Origin: an uncultured Collinsella sp.
Lineage (GTDB): Bacteria > Actinomycetota > Coriobacteriia > Coriobacteriales > Coriobacteriaceae
Direction of reading: 5' to 3'
NCBI GenBank assembly: GCA_958421035.1
Contig: CATZKS010000043.1
Coordinates: forward strand, 1 to 15,833
DNA length: 15,833 nucleotides
The position numbers and the translations under genes are program-made. Under the pieces are notes generated by a model. It saw only the letters and a list, made by a program, of their open reading frames with translations, searched no databases and was not told where the DNA came from. Below, piece after piece: positions 8,144-15,748 of the stretch. Within the stretch, counting starts at the first letter, position 1. Each line of letters starts with the position of its first letter.

Positions 8144-8235
8144 GACCCTCAACGGGAAACTACGTCCCATTCCAAAGGCAAATTCCGGGACGCATTTTTC
8201 GAAAGCCTGCCCATCCGGAAAGCCCGTCCCACTTT
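8144..8235. repeat. 61-bp-type repeat units right of the IS
   Basis: GGAAAC at 8155 and GGAAAG at 8217 (62 bp apart) begin two further units of the family. The inverted half-site GGGACGCATTTTTCG lies at 8188-8202. The 11 bp between the IS end and 8155 resemble the inter-unit spacer seen in the 2119-2475 array. Together with 6772-6859 these look like one repeat cluster split by the IS. Confidence 0.6.
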
Positions 8236-8289
8236 GGACGCATCCGGGCACGGAACCATCGACCTATCAGGCCTCCCATCAATAAAGAG

Positions 8290-8420
8290 GCGTCCTCCCG
8301 GACGGCGGGGCACGAAGTTCATCGCGAGTTCCGCACGCAAAGAAGGCCACTTAATGTGGCCTTCGTCTTGCGCAGGACTGTAGAGCAGGGAACTTCGTGC
8401 CCCGACGCCCGGGAGGACGT
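8290..8420 (-). repeat. 131-bp nested hairpin element, copy 2 (inverted relative to copy 1)
   Basis: Outer arms 8290-8320 and 8390-8419 are complementary over ~30 bp with about two exceptions. The core contains the stem GAAGGCCAC (8342-8350) / GTGGCCTTC (8356-8364). On the minus strand it follows the flavodoxin-type gene's stop by ~40 bp, so its orientation relative to the upstream gene is the same as for copy 1. The minus-strand core, from CCCTGCTC through CGCGATGAAC, matches copy 1 with only a few changes. The outer arms have a largely different sequence that is still self-complementary. Confidence 0.8.
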
Positions 8421-8461
8421 TTCATTTAGAAAGATGGACCGACCGCCGTCAGCGATGGGAG

Positions 8462-9013
8462 CTACTCCCCCAGCACGGCCTTTTTGGCGGCTGCAGCCAT
8501 GTTGTCCAGATCTTCCTTGGTGGGGTGATCCTTTGCGGCGACCCAGTTATCGAGCAGCATCTTAAAGCGGACATTGTCGGGATCTTGCTCGAGCATGGCC
8601 TCGTAGCGCTGCTTGACCGCGGGACCCATCTTGCCCTGGCACATTGCCCAACCCACAAGCTCGGCATCCTCGGCCAAATTGAAGGTCACGCGATTGATAA
8701 TCTGCTGATAATAGCTCTGGTCGGCGCCAAAACCGCAGGTACCAAAGAGGAAAACGCGCTTGCCGTGCAAGGCGGAGAGCAACGCCGCGACCGAAGGCGT
8801 GCACGCGCCCTTGTCGCACCAAAAACCGACAAGCACCGTGTCGGCCGCGCAGGCGCCCTGCGCCTCGAGCGCAACCTGATTTGCATCCGCATCGTCGCTC
8901 AACGCCGCGGCGTGGACAAACTCGACGCCTGCAGCCTGCAGGGCACGCTTGATTGCGCCCGAAACCATCCTGGTATTACCGCTCTTGCTGTTGACCACCA
9001 AAGAGCATGTCAT
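8462..9013 (-). CDS. Flavodoxin-fold family protein
   Basis: This encodes 183 residues from the ATG at 9013. The first strand and phosphate loop, SLVVNSKSGNT (residues 4-14), is the FMN-phosphate-binding signature of flavodoxins. VLVGFWCDKGAC and RVFLFGTCGFG fit the later FMN-contacting loops, and the C-terminal helix carries the HPTKEDLDN pattern common in anaerobe flavodoxin-like proteins. The probable role is a small cytoplasmic FMN electron carrier or redox partner. The family includes proteins annotated BilS beside bilirubin reductase, but no BilR-like partner is in the window, so no symbol is given. The frame extends in-frame to GTG 9049 without a ribosome site; GTG 9019 or ATG 9013 fits better, with GGGGG at 9031-9035. 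A 131-bp hairpin element follows the stop. Confidence 0.8.
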   Translation of the reverse strand: MTCSLVVNSKSGNTRMVSGAIKRALQAAGVEFVHAAALSDDADANQVALEAQGACAADTVLVGFWCDKGACTPSVAALLSALHGKRVFLFGTCGFGADQSYYQQIINRVTFNLAEDAELVGWAMCQGKMGPAVKQRYEAMLEQDPDNVRFKMLLDNWVAAKDHPTKEDLDNMAAAAKKAVLGE

Positions 9014-9074
9014 AGTCACGTTGCTCGTTTCCCCCAAAACTAAAGCCACTAATGCAATTTATTAGATGAATATC

Positions 9075-9084
9075 TTAGTACTAA
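9075..9084. promoter_or_regulatory. Perfect 10-bp palindrome upstream of the flavodoxin-type gene
   Basis: TTAGTACTAA is perfectly palindromic and sits 26-62 bp upstream of the candidate start codons, in an AT-rich stretch (9051-9084) that stands out from the GC-rich surroundings. It could be a dimeric repressor site or part of the promoter. A 10-bp palindrome can occur by chance, so this is tentative. Confidence 0.3.
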
Positions 9085-9139
9085 CGTGACAGATGTAAAC
9101 CACCGTCTGTCGATTGATTCATTTGCCCCATGGGCTTGC

Positions 9140-10999
9140 TCACTGGGCGAATTGGCTGCGGTAGAGTTCGGCGTAGAAGCCGCCTGCCGCCAGCAGCTCG
9201 TCGTGCGTGCCACGCTCGATAATCTGGCCGTCGCGCATGACCAGAATGCAGTCGGCGTTGCGGATCGTCGACAGGCGGTGTGCCACGACAAAGCTTGTGC
9301 GACCGGCCATGAGCTCGTCGAATGCCGCCTGCACCTGCAGCTCGGTGCGCGTGTCGATACTCGAGGTCGCCTCGTCCAGCAGCAAGATGGCCGGATCGGT
9401 GAGCATAACGCGCGCGATGCACAGCAACTGCTTTTGGCCCTGGCTAAACGTACCGCCGTCCTCGCCGATGACCGTATCGTAGCCGCCTGGCAGCTGCACG
9501 ATAAACTTGTGCGCATGCGCGCGCTTGGCCGCCTCGATAACCTGCTCGCGCGTGGCGCTTGGGCAACCGTAAGCGATATTGTCCGCCACCGTGCCCTCGA
9601 ACAGCCAGGTGTCCTGCAGCACCATGCCAAAGGCCCGGCGCAGGCTTGCGCGCGTGTAGTCACGCGAAGCCTTGCCATCGACCGCGATGCGGCCGGCATC
9701 GATATCGTAAAAGCGCAACAGCAGGTTGATGAGCGTCGTCTTTCCGCAGCCCGTGGGGCCGACCAGGGCAAAGCGCATGCCGGGCTTGGCCTCGATGCAG
9801 ATATCCTGCAGCAGCTTACGATCGGGCACATAGCTAAAGTCCACATGCTCAAAGGCAACCTCGCCCTGCGGGGCGGCAAGCTCTACAGCGTCCGACGCGT
9901 CGGGCTCCTGCTCGCGCGCATCGAGCAGCGCAAACATGCGGCGCGCCGAGGCATACGCGGTCTGGATCTGCGTAATAACGTTGGTGACCTCGTTGAACGG
10001 CTTGGTGTACTGGTTGGCATAGGACAGGAAGATCTGTACGCCGCCCACCGTAAGCGCCGTGGGCACGCCCGTGATCACGCCCACGCAACCGATCACAGCG
10101 ACCACGGCATAGATGATGTTATTGATAAAGCGCGTGCCGGGGTTGGAGAGCGAACCCATAAACTGTGCACGTTCACCTGCCGTATAGAGCTCGGCGTTGA
10201 GCGCGTCGAAGCGCGCTTGGGCGTTCGGGCCGTAGGCAAACGCATCAACCAGCTTTTGTTCGCCCACATACTCCTCGATATGACCACCCAGTTGACCCTG
10301 AATACGCTGCTGGGCCGTAAAGCTCTTGTTGGAAAGCTTGGCGATGGCGCCGGCGGCAAAAATGGAAAGCGGCGTGACGAGCACCACCACAAGCGTCATG
10401 GTCAGGTTAATGGAGAGCATAAACGCGAGCGTGCCAACGATGGTGATAACGCCGGTGAAAAGCTGGGTAAAGCCCTGTAGCAGACCGTCGCCCACCTGGT
10501 CGACGTCGTTGACCACGCGGCTCATAAGGTCGCCGTGGGCGTGGCTGTCGATAAAGCTGAGCGGCATGCGGCTGAGCTTGTCGCTCGCCTCCACGCGCAT
10601 GTCGCGCACCGTCTCGTAGGACAGGCGGTTGACGCAATAGCCCTGCAGCCACTGGAAGGCCGCGGCGCCTACCACGACGAGCGCGAGTTTGGTGACAAGC
10701 GGCAGTAGCGCGTCGAAGTCCACCTGGCCCGCGGCAGCGATCAGGTCGATGCCCTCGCCGATGAGGATGGGCGTATAGAGTTGCAAAATTACCGAGATGG
10801 CGGCGCTCACAAACGACGCAACAAACGAAATGCGATGCGGACGAACGTAGCCCAGCAAGCGGCGGGTCACCGCACCCACGGGATAGCGCTCGGGATCGCC
10901 GGGCTGGCGCGGACCGTCGCCCAGGTCGTTGAGGTTATCGTTACCGGACACGTTGGCCGTCATCGTGGCGACCGAACCGGAGGAAGTGTACGGATTCAT
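9140..10999 (-). CDS. ABC exporter half-transporter (permease-ATPase), catalytic-site subunit
   Basis: This encodes 619 residues: a six-helix type-I exporter membrane domain (~45-355), then a nucleotide-binding domain. Motifs are Walker A GPTGCGKT (414-421), Q-loop Gln462 (VLQDTW), ABC signature FSQGQ (518-522), Walker B ILLLDE (538-543) with catalytic Glu543, and H-loop His574. The signature deviates from LSGGQ (Gln for the first Gly), while Walker B and the H-loop are intact. The partner gene shows the opposite pattern, as in heterodimeric exporters such as TM287/288 and BmrCD. The start ATG directly abuts the upstream gene's TAA at 11000-11002, and its GGAGGG ribosome site lies inside that gene's end, so the two are translationally coupled. 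A polar leader of ~45 residues precedes the first helix. The substrate (drug, peptide or lipid) cannot be predicted. Confidence 0.93.
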   Translation of the reverse strand: MNPYTSSGSVATMTANVSGNDNLNDLGDGPRQPGDPERYPVGAVTRRLLGYVRPHRISFVASFVSAAISVILQLYTPILIGEGIDLIAAAGQVDFDALLPLVTKLALVVVGAAAFQWLQGYCVNRLSYETVRDMRVEASDKLSRMPLSFIDSHAHGDLMSRVVNDVDQVGDGLLQGFTQLFTGVITIVGTLAFMLSINLTMTLVVVLVTPLSIFAAGAIAKLSNKSFTAQQRIQGQLGGHIEEYVGEQKLVDAFAYGPNAQARFDALNAELYTAGERAQFMGSLSNPGTRFINNIIYAVVAVIGCVGVITGVPTALTVGGVQIFLSYANQYTKPFNEVTNVITQIQTAYASARRMFALLDAREQEPDASDAVELAAPQGEVAFEHVDFSYVPDRKLLQDICIEAKPGMRFALVGPTGCGKTTLINLLLRFYDIDAGRIAVDGKASRDYTRASLRRAFGMVLQDTWLFEGTVADNIAYGCPSATREQVIEAAKRAHAHKFIVQLPGGYDTVIGEDGGTFSQGQKQLLCIARVMLTDPAILLLDEATSSIDTRTELQVQAAFDELMAGRTSFVVAHRLSTIRNADCILVMRDGQIIERGTHDELLAAGGFYAELYRSQFAQ

Positions 11000-12856
11000 T
11001 TAGCATCCCTCCTTTGCGCAGACGGATGCGGGGGCGGTCGGAGCGGACGCGGGCGTCGTGCTCCCCTGCTGGCCCTCGAGCTCCTCGCGGCGCAGCTGCG
11101 ACTGACAAATCTCGCGATAGAGCTGGCAGGTCGCGTACAGCTCGTCATGCGTGCCCAGGCCCGCAACCGAGCCGTGGTCGAGTACGCAGATCATGTCGGC
11201 ATCGCGAACGGTCGAGACACGTTGGCTCACGATGACGGTCGTGAGCGGCAGCCCGCCCTCGGCGGCACCGCGCACACTGCGCTCGCGGATGGCATGGCGA
11301 AGCGCCGCGTCGGTCTTAAAGTCGAGCGCCGAGGCGGAATCGTCCATGATCAATATCTGAGGCGAGCCCACCAGGGCGCGCGCGATGGTCAGGCGCTGGC
11401 GTTGGCCACCGCTGAAGTTCTTGCCGCCCGCCTCGACCGGGGCATCGAGCCCCTGCGGCTTGTTGCGCACGAACTCGCTCGCCTGCGCCATGTCGAGCGC
11501 CGCCCAGAGTTCCTCGTCGGTTGCCGCCTCATCGCGCCAGGTCAGGTTGCTGCGGATGGTGCCGCTCACCAGCGACGCGCGCTGCGGAACGGTCGCGACC
11601 ACACGGCGCAGCTGGTCGAGCGGCCAGGTGCGCACGTCGGCACCCATCACGCTCACGCTGCCGGTGCTCGCATCGTACAGGCGCGGGATAAGCGAGACGA
11701 GTGTGGACTTGCCGCTACCCGTGCCACCGATAATGCCGAGCGTTTTGCCCATCGGCAATTCCAGGGTCACATCGCTCACGGCATTTGCCGCGCCCGCGCC
11801 AAACGAAAAGCTCGCATGGCTCAAGCTCAGCGCGGGGACCGGAACAGCGCCACCTGCCAGTTCGCTCGGCTTGGGCAGCGCAACCGACTGATTGCCCTCG
11901 TCGGTGATGCTCGGCTCGCAGTTGAGCACCTCGTTGATACGCGAAGCACTCGCGCTCGCCTTGGTAAAGACCACGACCAGGTTGGCGACGTACACGATGG
12001 AGGTCAGGGTCTGCGTCATGTAGTTCACAAACGCCATGACCTGGCCCTGCGTAAGCTCGCCCACGTTGACCTGGATGCCGCCCACCCACAGGATGGCGCA
12101 CACGCCCAGGTTCATCACCAAAAACGTGACGGGATTAAGGATTGACGAGAGCTTGCCCACCGCGATGGCGGTATTGGCCTGGTCATCGGCGGCTTGGGCA
12201 AAGCGCTCGCGCTCGTGATCTTCGCGTACAAAGGCGCGAACCACGCGGGCGCCCGAAAGCCCCTCGCGGCAAATGAGCGCGATGCGGTCGAGCTTTGCCT
12301 GCAGCTGCTTGTAGTACGGAATGCAGCGCGCCATGACAAACCAAAACACCAGGCCAATGGCGGGCGTGCAAATCAAAAAGATCATGCCGAGCTTAAGGTC
12401 GATGGCAAGGGCCGCGCACATAGAGCCCACCGCCAAGAAGGGCCAGCGGATGAGCATGCGTACGCCGAGCGCCACAGCGAGCTGCACCTGGTTGACGTCG
12501 TTGGTGATGCGGGTGATAAGCGACGGCGTGCCAAAGCGGTCGAGTTCGGCATAGCTCAACTTGTTGATGTGCTGGTAGAGCGCACCGCGGATATCGGTGC
12601 CCATGCCCTGCGAGGTGAGCGCCGCCATCTTTTGGCAGACGAGCGTAAACGAGATGCCGATCACAGCCATGGCGCCAAGTACCATGCCGTAGTGGATAAC
12701 GGCGTTGACATCGTGTGCGCCAATACCCTTATCGATCATCTGGGCAATCACCAGCGGCGTCAGCAGATCAAAGATCACTTCGATCAGCTTACACGCAGGG
12801 CCGATCACCATATACCGGCGAAACTTACCACCAAAACGCCCGAGCAGCTCAATCAT
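11000..12856 (-). CDS. ABC exporter half-transporter (permease-ATPase), degenerate-site subunit
   Basis: This encodes 618 residues from the ATG at 12856, chosen because AGGGAG lies about nine bases upstream; the frame extends to GTG 12913 with no ribosome site. A six-helix exporter domain (~10-305) is followed by a nucleotide-binding domain with Walker A GGTGSGKS (377-384), Q-loop Gln425, a canonical FSGGQ signature (481-485), and Walker B ILIMDD (501-506), where Asp replaces the catalytic Glu. The H-loop His is replaced by Gln545 (VSQRVST). Its own Walker site should therefore bind but hydrolyse ATP poorly, while its intact signature completes the partner's active site. This is the first gene of the two-gene operon. 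Its promoter should lie in 12857-12960, divergent from the surface-protein cassettes; TTTACG and TACTAT 18 bp apart is a weak candidate. The tail is Ala/Pro/Thr-rich and ends EGC. Confidence 0.93.
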   Translation of the reverse strand: MIELLGRFGGKFRRYMVIGPACKLIEVIFDLLTPLVIAQMIDKGIGAHDVNAVIHYGMVLGAMAVIGISFTLVCQKMAALTSQGMGTDIRGALYQHINKLSYAELDRFGTPSLITRITNDVNQVQLAVALGVRMLIRWPFLAVGSMCAALAIDLKLGMIFLICTPAIGLVFWFVMARCIPYYKQLQAKLDRIALICREGLSGARVVRAFVREDHERERFAQAADDQANTAIAVGKLSSILNPVTFLVMNLGVCAILWVGGIQVNVGELTQGQVMAFVNYMTQTLTSIVYVANLVVVFTKASASASRINEVLNCEPSITDEGNQSVALPKPSELAGGAVPVPALSLSHASFSFGAGAANAVSDVTLELPMGKTLGIIGGTGSGKSTLVSLIPRLYDASTGSVSVMGADVRTWPLDQLRRVVATVPQRASLVSGTIRSNLTWRDEAATDEELWAALDMAQASEFVRNKPQGLDAPVEAGGKNFSGGQRQRLTIARALVGSPQILIMDDSASALDFKTDAALRHAIRERSVRGAAEGGLPLTTVIVSQRVSTVRDADMICVLDHGSVAGLGTHDELYATCQLYREICQSQLRREELEGQQGSTTPASAPTAPASVCAKEGC

Positions 12857-13007
12857 GTATAGGCGCTCCCTATCATTATCCACATTCAATTCGAACCATG
12901 ATAGTACCGCCACCCCAAAAGAAGCGTAAACAACTCGTCATTTCTAACGGGATTCAGTTTTCAGAGGGGTATACGCGCACACCCAGCCAGTGTCGGGTCA
13001 ACTAGCA

Positions 13008-13016
13008 TGGTATATT
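13008..13016 (+). promoter_or_regulatory. Extended -10 promoter of surface-protein gene 1
   Basis: TGGTATATT fits an extended -10 (TGn-TATATT). It gives a start site near 13023 and a ~44-nt leader with an AGGTG ribosome site seven bases before the ATG. The equivalent position in later cassettes is also TGn plus a near-consensus hexamer. No good -35 box is seen, as expected for this promoter type. Confidence 0.55.
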
Positions 13017-13066
13017 TACATTAGTGCTACCAAGTTAGTCGCCGACCCTTGAAATGAGGTGCCGAG

Positions 13067-14134
13067 ATGAACGACATTCTCGCAAGAAGAGCAAGACGAG
13101 CAACTGTGGGCATCGCCCTTTCCGCGGCACTTGTCGCGGGAATCGCCCCCGTAACGGCGATCGCGGCAGAAACCAGTTCCCCCACCGGTGCGGCCGTTTC
13201 GCAGACGAGCGCCGCCAACGGCAATTCGGGCGCCCCGCAGACAGAAGACGCGGCCGCCGCAAAAGAAAAAGCGTATGCAGCCATGCAGGAAGCGCTCAAA
13301 AACCTCGAGGCCGCAAAAGACGCCGCAAGTCCCGAGAAAATTGCGAGATTCAATGATGACATTGCCCGTTTTCAAGAGCTCCGCGACAAGATGGCGGCGC
13401 AAGCCGTCGAAGAGAGGGAACTCCTTCCCACCATGCAAGCGGACATCGATGCAGCCCAAGCCAAATACGACGGGGCCATCAACCGGGTAAGCGAGCTCCA
13501 AGCAGAATTAGACAAGAAACTTGAGGTGCTTAAGGCACTCGAAGCGCTCGGCGACGAGGAGCTTATCGAAACTGTTAAACAGCAAATAAAGCAGTTGCGC
13601 CAAGAGATCGTAACGGCAAAAGCGCGAGTTGACTTTTGCGAAATGGAGCTCCGCGAGGTCAAGGGCCGCCTCGAAAGGCAGGAAAGACAAGTTAATGACT
13701 GTGAACGTGCTGCAGAGAAGTATAAAGCCCATACCGACCAGTTCATAGCCTGGCGGGATGCGCTCCTCGGCGATTTGAAAAGAGCGCAAATAGCCTATGA
13801 CGACGCCTGCAAGGCATACGAAGAGGCAAAGGCCGCGGCAGACAAGGCCACCTCGCCCGAGATAACGCAACCGACCGAGACGACGCCTCCCTCCAACTCG
13901 GCGCAACCGACCGAGGCAACACAGCCCGCCAGCTCGCCCGCGACCGGCAAAAATACCCCGCCAAGCTCCACCAAGCAGGCGAACTCGAGCAGCGGCAAGC
14001 AAGCAGATACGACCGCCGGCAAGCTCGCGAACACGGGCGACACAGCGCCGAGCGCAATCACACTCGCAGCAGTCGCCGCCGCAGGCCTCGGAATAACCGC
14101 CACAGCCACACGCCGCATCAAGAACTCAAAATAG
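13067..14134 (+). CDS. LANTG-anchored coiled-coil surface protein, cassette 1
   Basis: This encodes 355 residues. The signal peptide has an RRARR n-region, a hydrophobic core and a likely A-I-A cleavage site after residue 33. A Ser/Thr/Gly-rich linker (~35-58) leads into a long Glu/Lys/Ala/Gln-rich helical region (~60-260) with heptad-like patterning, probably coiled coil, carrying Cys191, Cys212 and Cys248. A Pro/Thr/Ser-rich wall-spanning stretch (~262-318) precedes LANTG (320-324), a hydrophobic segment and a basic RRIKNSK tail. Class E sortases of Actinobacteria recognise LAxTG signals, so covalent wall attachment is likely. No enzymatic motif is seen; the function (adhesin, wall spacer, binding protein) is unknown. 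Compared with gene 2, it has 12 extra residues in the linker and 6 in the coiled coil. The ribosome site is GAGGTG before ATG 13067. Confidence 0.88.
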   Translation: MNDILARRARRATVGIALSAALVAGIAPVTAIAAETSSPTGAAVSQTSAANGNSGAPQTEDAAAAKEKAYAAMQEALKNLEAAKDAASPEKIARFNDDIARFQELRDKMAAQAVEERELLPTMQADIDAAQAKYDGAINRVSELQAELDKKLEVLKALEALGDEELIETVKQQIKQLRQEIVTAKARVDFCEMELREVKGRLERQERQVNDCERAAEKYKAHTDQFIAWRDALLGDLKRAQIAYDDACKAYEEAKAAADKATSPEITQPTETTPPSNSAQPTEATQPASSPATGKNTPPSSTKQANSSSGKQADTTAGKLANTGDTAPSAITLAAVAAAGLGITATATRRIKNSK

Positions 14135-14179
14135 CTGCCAGCGGTTATTGTCTTCGCCAATCCGCAAGCCAAGAGACAA

Positions 14180-14220
14180 AAAGAGGTCCGTTTCCCCAAC
14201 CCAGGGAAACGGACCTCTTT
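14180..14220 (+). terminator. Strong hairpin terminator after surface-protein gene 1
   Basis: A 17-bp perfect stem (14180-14196 with 14204-14220) closes a 7-nt loop CAACCCA. A residues flank the left arm and TTTA ends the right arm. It lies 45 bp after the stop codon, so each cassette is a separate transcription unit. Confidence 0.85.
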
Positions 14221-14375
14221 ACTTGAAAAAACAAATGGTAATGCCACTGTCTCTTGAACCACGCAGCCATCAATGCCCAGACAACACCGGCAAGCCGCGT
14301 TCCTTAAGGGATAGATTTAATGGCTGTTAATCAAGGGGCATACGCGCACGCCCGATCAATGGCGGGCAAACCGCC
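14221..14375. other. Spacer between cassettes 1 and 2, no gene
   Basis: I see no gene here. A 60-codon + strand frame crosses the terminator but has no ribosome site. The stretch 14350-14367 holds GCCCG/CGGGC arms around 8 bp, overlapping the expected -35 position. The same sequence is repeated without change after gene 2. Confidence 0.5.
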
Positions 14376-14384
14376 TGATATACT
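14376..14384 (+). promoter_or_regulatory. Extended -10 promoter of surface-protein gene 2
   Basis: TGATATACT fits TGn plus TATACT, closer to consensus than the gene 1 version (TATATT). The downstream leader to the start codon is identical to that of cassette 1, including the AGGTG ribosome site. The inverted repeat at 14350-14367 lies just upstream and could bind a regulator. Confidence 0.6.
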
Positions 14385-14434
14385 TACATTAGTGCTACCA
14401 AGTTAGTCGCCGACCCTTGAAATGAGGTGCCGAG

Positions 14435-15448
14435 ATGAACGACATTCTCGCAAGAAGAGCAAGACGAGCAACTGTGGGCATCGCCCTTTCCGCGGCACTT
14501 GTCGCGGGAATCGCCCCCGCAACGGCGATCGCGGCAGAAACCAGCTCCCCCACCGGTGCAGTTGCCTTGCAGACGGAAGATGCGGCCGCCGCAAAAGAAA
14601 GAGCGTATGCAGCCATGCAGGAAGCGCTCAAAAACCTCGAGGCCGCGAAAGACGCCGCAAGTCCCGAGAAACTTGCGGAAATCGATGATGACATTGCCGC
14701 ATTTCAAGAACTCTACGACATGGTGGTGGCGGAAGCCGCCAAACGGAGGGAACCCCTTCCCGCCATGCAAGCGAACGTCGATGCAGCCCAAGCCAAATAC
14801 GATGAGGCCCACAACCGGACAAGCGGCCTTCAGGCAGAATTAGATAAGGTACTCAAGGAGCTCGGCGACGAGGCGCCCAGCACAGCTATTAAGGAGCATA
14901 TTAAGCAGTTGCGCAGTGAGATCATGTCGGCAGAAAGGCGAGAAGAATCTTGTGAAGATGATCTTCACCGCTACCAACGCCGGCTCGAAAGCCAGGAAAA
15001 ACAGGTTCAGTATTTCGAAAGTGAGGCAGAGGAAGCTAAAGCCCAGATCGACGAGGACATTGCCAAGCGAAATGCGCTCCTCGGCGATTTGGAAAAGGCG
15101 CAAGCGGCCTATGACGACGCCTGCAAGGCATACGAAGAGGCAAAGGCCGCGGCAGATAAGACCACCTCGCCCGAGATAACGAAACCCGCCGAGACAGTGC
15201 CTCCCTCCAGCTCAGTGCAACCGGCCGAGACGGCACAGCCCGTTGGCTCACCTGCAACCGGCAAAGACGCCCTACCAAGCTCCACCAAGCAAGCGAACAC
15301 AAGCAGCGGCAAGCAAGCAGATACGACCGCCGGCAAGCTCGCAAACACGGGCGACACAGCACCGAGCGCAATCGCACTCGTAGCAGTCGCCGCCGCAGGC
15401 CTCGGAATAACCGCCACTGCCACACGCCGCATCAAGAACTCAAAATAG
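14435..15448 (+). CDS. LANTG-anchored coiled-coil surface protein, cassette 2
   Basis: This encodes 337 residues and is a paralogue of the preceding gene. The first 28 residues are identical; residue 29 is Ala instead of Val. Signal-peptide cleavage is likely after residue 33. The linker is 12 residues shorter and leads directly into an acidic/Ala-rich coiled coil (~48-242). This central part has diverged strongly: Cys212 of gene 1 is replaced by Phe194, leaving Cys173 and Cys230. A Pro/Ser/Thr spacer (~244-300) precedes LANTG (302-306) and a transmembrane-tail segment almost identical to gene 1. The pattern of conserved ends and a variable centre suggests selection or recombination on the exposed part while the export and anchoring modules are kept. 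It has its own promoter and terminator. The ligand or partner is unknown. Confidence 0.88.
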   Translation: MNDILARRARRATVGIALSAALVAGIAPATAIAAETSSPTGAVALQTEDAAAAKERAYAAMQEALKNLEAAKDAASPEKLAEIDDDIAAFQELYDMVVAEAAKRREPLPAMQANVDAAQAKYDEAHNRTSGLQAELDKVLKELGDEAPSTAIKEHIKQLRSEIMSAERREESCEDDLHRYQRRLESQEKQVQYFESEAEEAKAQIDEDIAKRNALLGDLEKAQAAYDDACKAYEEAKAAADKTTSPEITKPAETVPPSSSVQPAETAQPVGSPATGKDALPSSTKQANTSSGKQADTTAGKLANTGDTAPSAIALVAVAAAGLGITATATRRIKNSK

Positions 15449-15493
15449 CTGCCAGCGGTTATTGTCTTCGCCAATCCGCAAGCCAAGAGACAA

Positions 15494-15534
15494 AAAGAGG
15501 TCCGTTTCCCCAACCCAGGGAAACGGACCTCTTT
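15494..15534 (+). terminator. Strong hairpin terminator after surface-protein gene 2
   Basis: This is the same 17-bp stem and CAACCCA loop as at 14180-14220, in the same position relative to the stop codon. Stem arms are 15494-15510 and 15518-15534. Confidence 0.85.
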
Positions 15535-15689
15535 ACTTGAAAAAACAAATGGTAATGCCACTGTCTCTTGAACCACGCAGCCATCAATGCCCAGACAACA
15601 CCGGCAAGCCGCGTTCCTTAAGGGATAGATTTAATGGCTGTTAATCAAGGGGCATACGCGCACGCCCGATCAATGGCGGGCAAACCGCC
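15535..15689. other. Spacer between cassettes 2 and 3, no gene
   Basis: By eye this matches 14221-14375 base for base. No gene is seen. It contains the same GCCCG/CGGGC inverted repeat ahead of the third promoter. Confidence 0.5.
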
Positions 15690-15698
15690 TGATATACT
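15690..15698 (+). promoter_or_regulatory. Extended -10 promoter of surface-protein gene 3
   Basis: TGATATACT is identical to the gene 2 promoter and the same distance from the start codon. Confidence 0.6.
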
Positions 15699-15748
15699 TA
15701 CATTAGTGCTACCAAGTTAGTCGCCGACCCTTGAAATGAGGTGCCGAG

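Noticed and set aside
9086..10480. 464-codon + strand frame opposite the ABC exporter gene
   Set aside because: It is an antisense shadow of a well-supported ABC transporter with all expected motifs, and has no recognisable domain of its own. The same holds for 10781-12145 and 4736-5602.
12857..12913. N-terminal extension of the ABC exporter subunit to GTG 12913
   Set aside because: No ribosome site precedes it, whereas ATG 12856 has AGGGAG at a good distance. The extra 19 residues are unlike the family's start.
14148..14330. Repeated 60-codon + strand ORF in the cassette spacers (also 15462-15644)
   Set aside because: It crosses the perfect terminator stem and has no ribosome site. The two copies match only because the whole spacer is identical.
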